Positions 14,498 to 20,290 of a DNA stretch of 20,290 nt are shown here, one piece after another (position 1 is the stretch's first letter; each line of letters starts with the position of its first letter). This stretch comes from a virus. The DNA is taken from positions 1 to 20,290 of IMG/VR virus record IMGVR_UViG_3300028388_003048; one strand, given 5' to 3'. The notes below the pieces were generated by a model. The model saw nothing but the letters and a program-made list of their open reading frames with translations. It was not told the DNA's origin and ran no database searches. The translations under genes and the position numbers were made by a program.

Positions 14498-17329
14498 ATG
14501 CCTGAGTCTTTCATTTCGTTTGCTTTTTCGGCGGGCGTCCTGTCGCCGGGATTGCTTTCGCGGCCCGACCTTGAAAAGTACGACCTCGCCCTTAGAAAAG
14601 GCCATAATTGGATTGTGGACTATCGAGGCGGTATCTTCGTTCGACCGCCTTCGGAATACTGCGTGCCAACGAAGAACGGAAACGAGGCTGTTAAGCTTTA
14701 TCCTTTCCGCTTTAACCTCTTTCAAGGAAACATCTATACTATTGTCTTCGGAGATGAGTATATTCGGTTCCTGCAAGATGGCCGCTACGTGACCGATGTT
14801 TCTACGGAGGCTACGGTAACGGATATTTCGACAGACGCGCCTGCAGTAGTGACGACGGACGGCGCTCACGGCTACTCCAACGGCGACTGGATTTACCTTT
14901 CGACGGGCTACTATTACCTCGACAGCTTTCCATTCATCGTAAGCGATGCAACGTCTACGACATTCCAGCTACAAATTCCTAACTCGTCAGAAAAAGTGGA
15001 CCTTGCCCACTTGAACGGAGTCGCTACAGTAAGCGGAACCGTGAAAAAAGTCTACGAAATCTCTTCCCCCTATACCCTTGCAAACCTATCTACCCTCGAC
15101 TTCGACCAATACCGGGATGAGGTCTACATAACGAGCACGGAGTACTTTCCGCGAAAGCTTGTGCGGGCGGCGGACAACGACTGGACCATCGACCTTGTTG
15201 ACTTTTCCGGTAACAGAAATGCTCCCGGAGCACCGACGATTATAGTAGGGAAACAGAATAATGGTACAACTTACAACCCCGATACCGCCTCTACCGATGC
15301 AGGCGTCCTATACGGAGTCACCGCGGTTAATGCCGAAGGTCAAGAAAGCTACCTAAAAGACATTGGCATGGCGCTGAATGTCATCGACATCACTACCGAG
15401 CGCGGCTTTATCACTCTTGAGTGGACGGCCGTTTCTGACGCAATTCGCTACAACGTCTACCGAAGCCTATTCCTCGTCAAAAGTCAAGCGATGACCTTTG
15501 CGCAGGAACTTGGCTATATTGGAAAGACTCAGGCGCCGATCTTCCAAGATAATAATATTGTGCCAGACTTTACACAGACACCGCTGGTAATAGACAACCC
15601 CTTTACCGATGGTGCAATACTCGTCGTGAACGTTACGGCACCCGGAAGCGGCTACGGAAAAACTGACACTACTATTTCCATCACCAATGGTACTGGCTTT
15701 GAAGGCAAGGTCATCGTCAATGATGATGGTGAGGTCATCGGCGTCCGAATACTCAACCCCGGAAAAGATTACGCAAACGGGGCAGTAACTTTCGGAGGCG
15801 CCGGAACCGGGGCGACTGCCACGATCAATACAAGCCCTGTTGGAGGAAACAATCCGTCAGCCACTGCGCAGCTTCAGCAACGCCGCATCTACGCAGGCAC
15901 GCTTAACTTGCCTATGACTATCTTTGCTTCTCGTGTAGGGCAGCCTGACAGCTTCGACTTTTCTTCTCTCGTTGTCGCGGACGACGCGTACGACCTATCA
16001 ATGGACTCGCCACAGCTAACACCTATCGCCCACCTAGTTAAGGCGGACCTCGGCTTGCTTGTCTTTAGCGCTCAGCAGGTTATGCAGGTTCGTTCGACCG
16101 AAGACGGGATCATAACGCCGACGACATCGAAAGCGGAAAATATTTCAGACCTTGGGGCGGAGCCCATTAAACCGATCCGAGCGGAGGACAACACGCTTTA
16201 TATAGCCTACGGCTCGCATTCAATTCTTTCTATTGAACCGACTCAGCTTCGTAACTATTATCAGGTCCGTGATATTTCCGTCTTCTCCAATCACTTCTTC
16301 ACGCCCTATAATAAGGTAGTGAACTGGACGCTCTCGAAAATTCCGCAGAGCATCGTGTGGACGGTGCGGGAAGATGGCAGCCTCGTGACGATGGCCTACA
16401 AACCGGAGCAGAACGTCTACGCTTGGACAGACCACTCGACCGACGGTTTCTACCTCGACGTGGTGTCGGTTACGGAAGATAGTCAAGATGTTGTCTATAC
16501 GGCTGTCGAGCGGGAAGGCAACGTCTACATTGAGCGGTTCGTGCCGTTTGATCCAGAATTTGAATATGATAACTATGCTACGGACTCCTTCTTCGCGTTG
16601 CCCGCCGAAACCAACAATGACGCTGTGACTGTCTCCGACAGGAAAGGCTCTGACGTTACAGTTTCCTCCGCGACGAGCAGTGCTATTTTTACTGACGTCG
16701 TTGAGGGAGACCACATCATGTTCGGCGGCGGATTGCTTGAAGTCCTTAATATCGCCGCGGATAAGAAAAGCCTACAGGCGGACTACATATATCCACTCGA
16801 GATAGTCGATCGCCAAACTTATCAGCCTTATTCCTCATATGCATCGTGGAAACGGCTGCCTCAGATCAACCGTGTTCGTGGACTTTGGCACCTTGAGGGC
16901 AAGACGTTGAAGGCTATCGTAGGCACCGAAAGCTATGACGTAACAGTTTCTGATGGGGAGGCCCTGCTTCCCGAGTCTCTGCCTGTTCGTGCCGTGGGCC
17001 TCGATTATCAAAGTGACCTCGTAACGTTGCCGCTGAAATTGCAGGGCGCTGTTGTCGAAGACAAGAAAAAGAATATCACGGACGTCAGTCTCCGAGTGCA
17101 AGGCGCGCGAAGTTTTGCTGCTGGCACTCTTTCCGCGGGCGAGTTCTTCGACATCGAAGATCAGAACTACGATGACTTTGAACTCGATCAGTATATAAAC
17201 ACAAGCATCTATGAGATGGCTGTCAGCAGTGACTGGAGGGATGATGACTCAATCGTTCTCAGAAAAACCAAGCCTTTCAGAGGAAAGCTTCTTGGTCTTG
17301 TCACAAACGCGGAGTTCGGACTTGATTGA
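14498..17329 (+). CDS. Tail nozzle protein (T7 gp12/tail tubular B-type) with inserted domains
   Basis: The protein has 943 residues. The N-terminus has the nozzle pattern: FSAGVLSPGLLSRPDLEKYDLALRKGHNWIVDYRGGIFVRPPSEY (positions about 9-53), then YPFRFNLFQGNIYTIVFGDEYIRFLQDGRYV. Segments DQYRDEVYITSTEYFPRKLVR, QRRIYAGTLNLPMTIFASRVGQPDSFDF and VRGLWHLEGKTLKAIVG are also conserved in the family. Inserted parts are visible: a VTTDGAHGYSNGDWIYL unit near 125-165, an FN3-like segment (FITLEWTAVSDAIRYNVYRS) near 303-325, and GSGY-type repeats near 375-450. The protein is longer than T7 gp12 (about 794 residues), which these insertions can explain. It forms the terminal tail tube. Confidence 0.88.
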   Translation: MPESFISFAFSAGVLSPGLLSRPDLEKYDLALRKGHNWIVDYRGGIFVRPPSEYCVPTKNGNEAVKLYPFRFNLFQGNIYTIVFGDEYIRFLQDGRYVTDVSTEATVTDISTDAPAVVTTDGAHGYSNGDWIYLSTGYYYLDSFPFIVSDATSTTFQLQIPNSSEKVDLAHLNGVATVSGTVKKVYEISSPYTLANLSTLDFDQYRDEVYITSTEYFPRKLVRAADNDWTIDLVDFSGNRNAPGAPTIIVGKQNNGTTYNPDTASTDAGVLYGVTAVNAEGQESYLKDIGMALNVIDITTERGFITLEWTAVSDAIRYNVYRSLFLVKSQAMTFAQELGYIGKTQAPIFQDNNIVPDFTQTPLVIDNPFTDGAILVVNVTAPGSGYGKTDTTISITNGTGFEGKVIVNDDGEVIGVRILNPGKDYANGAVTFGGAGTGATATINTSPVGGNNPSATAQLQQRRIYAGTLNLPMTIFASRVGQPDSFDFSSLVVADDAYDLSMDSPQLTPIAHLVKADLGLLVFSAQQVMQVRSTEDGIITPTTSKAENISDLGAEPIKPIRAEDNTLYIAYGSHSILSIEPTQLRNYYQVRDISVFSNHFFTPYNKVVNWTLSKIPQSIVWTVREDGSLVTMAYKPEQNVYAWTDHSTDGFYLDVVSVTEDSQDVVYTAVEREGNVYIERFVPFDPEFEYDNYATDSFFALPAETNNDAVTVSDRKGSDVTVSSATSSAIFTDVVEGDHIMFGGGLLEVLNIAADKKSLQADYIYPLEIVDRQTYQPYSSYASWKRLPQINRVRGLWHLEGKTLKAIVGTESYDVTVSDGEALLPESLPVRAVGLDYQSDLVTLPLKLQGAVVEDKKKNITDVSLRVQGARSFAAGTLSAGEFFDIEDQNYDDFELDQYINTSIYEMAVSSDWRDDDSIVLRKTKPFRGKLLGLVTNAEFGLD

Positions 17330-17645
17330 GGTCACGGCTGAACAACCTCCGGAATGGGGTACGGAAATGTGGCAGGTCTCGAGTGAACGAGGGCCGCTGC
17401 TTTTGTTCGGATATACACAGCTTAGTCTCATTGCGAATGAGGTATACCTATTTTTGAAGCTGCTAGAAAAACCGCGGCCGTCGGAATTGAAAAGGTTGAG
17501 GCCACTTTTCATCCAATGGGCTGAAGGCTCTCGCGCCGTCATGTCGGTCAAGGGTGAGAAGGAACGACGCTTTGCAGAGTTCTTTGGGCTCTACGATACC
17601 GGATGGGACGGGCCTGACGGTGACATCTATGTAGGAGTATTCTGA
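17322..17645 (+). CDS. Small phage protein, possibly GNAT-related (T7 gp13 position)
   Basis: The protein has 107 residues from TTG 17322, which gives MIEVTAEQPPEWG and has GGAG at 17311-17314 with seven bases spacing and an 8-base overlap with the nozzle gene. ATGs at 17211, 17241 and 17244 are alternatives with much longer overlaps; ATG 17367 would give a shorter form. A helix ANEVYLFLKLLEKPRPSEL is followed by RAVMSVKGEKERRFAEFFGLYDTG, which resembles the end of an acetyltransferase-like fold (strand, RRF-E-FFG helix, strand). T7 gp13 at the same locus has such distant likeness and is needed for virion assembly. Catalytic activity is not supported, because no acetyl-CoA-binding loop is visible. 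Confidence 0.6.
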   Translation: MIEVTAEQPPEWGTEMWQVSSERGPLLLFGYTQLSLIANEVYLFLKLLEKPRPSELKRLRPLFIQWAEGSRAVMSVKGEKERRFAEFFGLYDTGWDGPDGDIYVGVF

Positions 17646-18247
17646 TGGGTTTCTTAGCTCCAGCAGCGGGGGCGGCTGCCGGGGGCGGCTCTATGCTTGG
17701 CACTATTGCCAATGTCGTAGGCATTGGCGCGACGATTGCCTCCACCGTTGTCGGAATGCAGGCCGCTCAAGCGCAGGCGCAGGCTCAATATCAGATGGCG
17801 ATGTATCAGGCTAAGGTGGCCGAAAACAACGCTATCGTGGCTCAAGATAATGCCAAACAACAGCGGCAGGTCGGCGCGATAGACCAGCAAGAGCAAGACT
17901 TTGAAGCACTTGCGGTTCTTGCAGAGGAACGAGCTAAACAGGGGGCCTCCGGCTTTACGTTAAATTCGACGGCCTTCCAACGACGAAACGCCACACTTCG
18001 GATGCTTGCTCGCCGGGATGCTCTCCGCATCCGGGATGACGCGGAACGAAAAGCTATCGCCTTCGAAAATCAAGCCTCCGGCGAACTTGCGTCAGCCCGT
18101 ATGAGTGAAATGGAAGCGGACAATGCGTTGACGGCGGGGAAATACAACAGCCTTTCAACCCTGATTGGCGGCGCCAGCATGATAAGCAATCAATTCTCCT
18201 CGATGCTTTCGCGTCGGGCCAGAGCGGTGAGTATGCCTTATGCCTGA
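17645..18247 (+). CDS. Internal virion/ejection protein (T7 gp14-like)
   Basis: The protein has 200 residues; the start overlaps the previous stop (TGATG). The N-terminus is a Gly/Ala-rich hydrophobic segment (about 5-37, MLGTIANVVGIGATIASTVVG), followed by a long Ala/Gln-rich helix (39-100) with repeated QA units, then ASGFTLNSTAFQRRNATLRM (101-120), a conserved phrase of gp14-type proteins, and more helix to the C-terminus. In T7-like phages such proteins leave the head first and form an outer-membrane channel for DNA entry. It precedes the large ejection protein, the standard order. Confidence 0.8.
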   Translation: MGFLAPAAGAAAGGGSMLGTIANVVGIGATIASTVVGMQAAQAQAQAQYQMAMYQAKVAENNAIVAQDNAKQQRQVGAIDQQEQDFEALAVLAEERAKQGASGFTLNSTAFQRRNATLRMLARRDALRIRDDAERKAIAFENQASGELASARMSEMEADNALTAGKYNSLSTLIGGASMISNQFSSMLSRRARAVSMPYA

Positions 18248-20290
18248 ACCTCTTGGACGTATTCGTTCCTCGCAGCAGATGAACCGAGCGCCCGCGCCAC
18301 GGGCTAATGCAAATGCTTTCGGTGCAGGCATTGCCCGTGCCATGAGCGGAATGGCCTCGTCGTTGGCGGATTTAGGCGCCTCGGCTCAGACCCTCGCAGA
18401 CGCAGAACAGCAACTACGTCGTGCTCATGAAGCGAGGCAAAATCGTCGGGTTCGAGCAGATGCACAGGTGGCTATCGAACGTGCGCGAGCTACGCTGGCG
18501 ATGGAGACGGAAGAACTACGGCGCCAGATGCCCGCAGACGGCTCGGGCTTTACAGAAGCCGTACACGGTCTGGTTACGGAACAGGTCTCGCAGCTTCGCT
18601 CGCAGATACCGGATGCTATCCGACCTGAATTTGATGCCCGCCTCGAAGACCTTGTCACCTCCTTCTCTGTATCGGCGTATGAAACGGAACTATTGCAGGC
18701 GGACGAGGCCTATACCAACTCGGTGTCGGAACTGTTACAGCAGGCGCAGAATGAGATTGTCCTGAACGAGGGCGACCCGACCATTATCGAAGAATGGCGC
18801 GGACGTCTTGCAGGGCTGCTGTCTACCTCACCGCTCGACGCGGCGGCTACGGAAATACTCACGGATCAGGTAAATAGTACCCTCGATGTTCTCGCCTTTA
18901 CGCGAGAAGCTCGGGCGGCTGTGGAAAATCCGGCGGCGGATATGGGCTCCCTTCCGGGCGGTACAAATGGAGGCCGCGATATTGCTGCGACAGGTGTTCC
19001 GGGACCAATCCGTGGAATGCTTAATGCGGGTACCGGAGAGTTTACCTCACCGAGCCCGAATGTTCAGATCGACATAAATCCGGGGACGGGTAGGCCGCAA
19101 CAAGAGTTGCTTAATATCCTCTCTCATACGGTTGAGCAGGTCTTCGGCCCCGGTGCTCGCATCGGTATTTCCTCGGGTCACGAAGGGCGCTCGACCGGCA
19201 CTCGACGGCACCCGGCAGGAACTGCTGCGGACTTCGTTATCCACCTGCCGAACGGAGAGGTCCTGCCTTACATGGACCCACAAGGCAACAATGTTGTTCG
19301 TGAGTTTCTTTTGCAGGCGGCACGGAACGGTATCCAAGGAATGGGCTACGGCTCCAATTATATGGGCAATGCCTTTCACATGGACATCTTTCCGCCAGAG
19401 GAGTATCGCGGTGAATGGCACGTTTGGGCGGAACTCGGGAGCGATAGTGAATTAGTTCAAACGATTCAAAATCGTGGCTTGAGCGGGGAAGGTGCTTATC
19501 AAGCGCAGCAGACTTTTGATCCTGTCTATGGACAGTACTCTGAAGGAACGTTCGACGATTTCTCGCAGCATCCCGGAGGCAATGCTGGCCGCTACATGAT
19601 GTCTCCGGAAGCGTGGGAGGAGGCGCGCCTTCAACTTGGCCTCAGCGATTTCAGCCCGGCCTCGCAGGATCGGGCGGCTTGGTGGCTTGCCCGACGGGAG
19701 TATGAGGAGGCCACCGGACGGAGCCTTGAGGCGGACATTGCGTCAAGCGATCCGGCTAGGATTGAAGAGGTTCGGCAGACGCTGATTGAATTTTCTGACG
19801 GCTTCAGTCTACCCGGTATCGAAGATATGTCGCCGCAGGACTTCTACAATCAGGTTACGCTCAGCGACGCTACCCTACCGGGCGTGATGTATGACGAGCG
19901 TTTTCAAGATATTCCAGTCGGCGACCGAATTGAAATCTTTGAGGGACAGCAGCAGGCGTATATAGAACGGGTGACAGCGCGACAGCAACAAGCGGACGCT
20001 GAGCGGGCCTCGTTCCTCGACCAACTTGAGGCGAACATTCAACTCGGCAATGCCGGAATGGCCGAGATACAGCAGGCGCAACAACGGTATAATCTGCTGC
20101 CTACGGAAATGGTTGGGCTCGTTGATGCGTTTGAAAGTGCTAATGCTCAGCAAATGCAGATGGCGCGGTTTGCTGGGCAGATAAATGATCCCAATGCCTT
20201 TATCGATATGTCGCGTGACGGTACTCGGCAGGCGTATAATCAGTACTCGAGCGCCGTGCACTCACCGATCCTCGATGAACAGAATATGGA
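18240..20290 (+). CDS. Large ejection protein with M15-type peptidase and GH104-like transglycosylase domains (3' end outside window)
   Basis: ATG 18240 overlaps the preceding stop by eight bases, and the frame stays open to the window end (at least 683 residues). Residues 40-210 are helical. At 300-385 lies a zinc-peptidase motif set: H324-P-A-G-T-A-A-D331 fits the M15 pattern H-x-x-G-x-A-x-D, and FHMD (His380, Asp382) fits the third ligand; GMGYG precedes it. At about 410-500 a lambda-lysozyme-like (GH104) domain follows: SGEGAYQ with Glu417 at the place of lambda R Glu19, FDDFSQHP (His444), AGRYMM (450-455), LQLGLSDFSPASQDRAA (464-480). The rest is helical with Gln/Ala repeats. The likely role is local digestion of peptidoglycan during DNA entry, as for T7 gp16, though domain types differ. 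Activities are inferred from motifs. Confidence 0.82.
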   Translation, partial: MPEPLGRIRSSQQMNRAPAPRANANAFGAGIARAMSGMASSLADLGASAQTLADAEQQLRRAHEARQNRRVRADAQVAIERARATLAMETEELRRQMPADGSGFTEAVHGLVTEQVSQLRSQIPDAIRPEFDARLEDLVTSFSVSAYETELLQADEAYTNSVSELLQQAQNEIVLNEGDPTIIEEWRGRLAGLLSTSPLDAAATEILTDQVNSTLDVLAFTREARAAVENPAADMGSLPGGTNGGRDIAATGVPGPIRGMLNAGTGEFTSPSPNVQIDINPGTGRPQQELLNILSHTVEQVFGPGARIGISSGHEGRSTGTRRHPAGTAADFVIHLPNGEVLPYMDPQGNNVVREFLLQAARNGIQGMGYGSNYMGNAFHMDIFPPEEYRGEWHVWAELGSDSELVQTIQNRGLSGEGAYQAQQTFDPVYGQYSEGTFDDFSQHPGGNAGRYMMSPEAWEEARLQLGLSDFSPASQDRAAWWLARREYEEATGRSLEADIASSDPARIEEVRQTLIEFSDGFSLPGIEDMSPQDFYNQVTLSDATLPGVMYDERFQDIPVGDRIEIFEGQQQAYIERVTARQQQADAERASFLDQLEANIQLGNAGMAEIQQAQQRYNLLPTEMVGLVDAFESANAQQMQMARFAGQINDPNAFIDMSRDGTRQAYNQYSSAVHSPILDEQNM

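Overview
The window is a stretch of a tailed-phage (or prophage) genome with every supported gene on the + strand. It carries receptor binding, lysis, DNA packaging, head, tail and ejection genes of a short-tailed (podovirus) particle. The head block runs portal of the head-tail connecting type, Bbp19-like protein, acidic scaffold, major capsid of the Bbp17/GP7 type, Bbp16-like cement protein. That order resembles the Bordetella phage BPP-1 group, and the tail genes resemble T7 gp11/gp12/gp14. A transmembrane protein overlapped by a lipoprotein with a lipobox (Rz/Rz1 type) points to a Gram-negative host, probably a Pseudomonadota. Nothing here fixes the host more closely.

Layout. 1-5624: end of a lectin-like fibre gene, a PKD plus beta-helix spike, a fibre with a chitin-binding-like module, a repeat protein that may be a propeller, and a small uncharacterised protein. 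5621-7661: a very compact lysis region with two accessory membrane proteins, a holin candidate, a GH24 endolysin, a 34-residue membrane peptide, an overlapping spanin pair and one more small membrane protein. 7709-9443: large terminase and a proline-rich protein. 9440-13686: portal, Bbp19-like protein, scaffold, capsid and cement. 13688-20290: a small lysine/glutamate-rich protein, tail-tube adaptor, tail nozzle, a small possibly GNAT-related protein, an internal virion protein, and a large ejection protein that runs off the right edge.

Genes are packed almost without gaps (TGATG, ATGA, GTGA and TAATG junctions), which suggests translational coupling in one long rightward transcript. The two widest gaps (47 and 60 bases) each hold a weak promoter-like sequence with a 17-base spacer and the same TACGAT -10 element. 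I see no rho-independent terminator, RNA gene, CRISPR array, IS element or integrase.

The most interesting item is the unfinished reading frame from 18240 to the window end. It joins an M15-type zinc peptidase motif set to a lambda-lysozyme-like (GH104) transglycosylase domain in one predicted ejection protein. Other points are the double-coding lysis region, an insertion of sugar-binding-like repeats in the nozzle, and an orphan ribosome-binding site with a hairpin behind the portal gene. No diversity-generating retroelement and no small terminase were found in the window.
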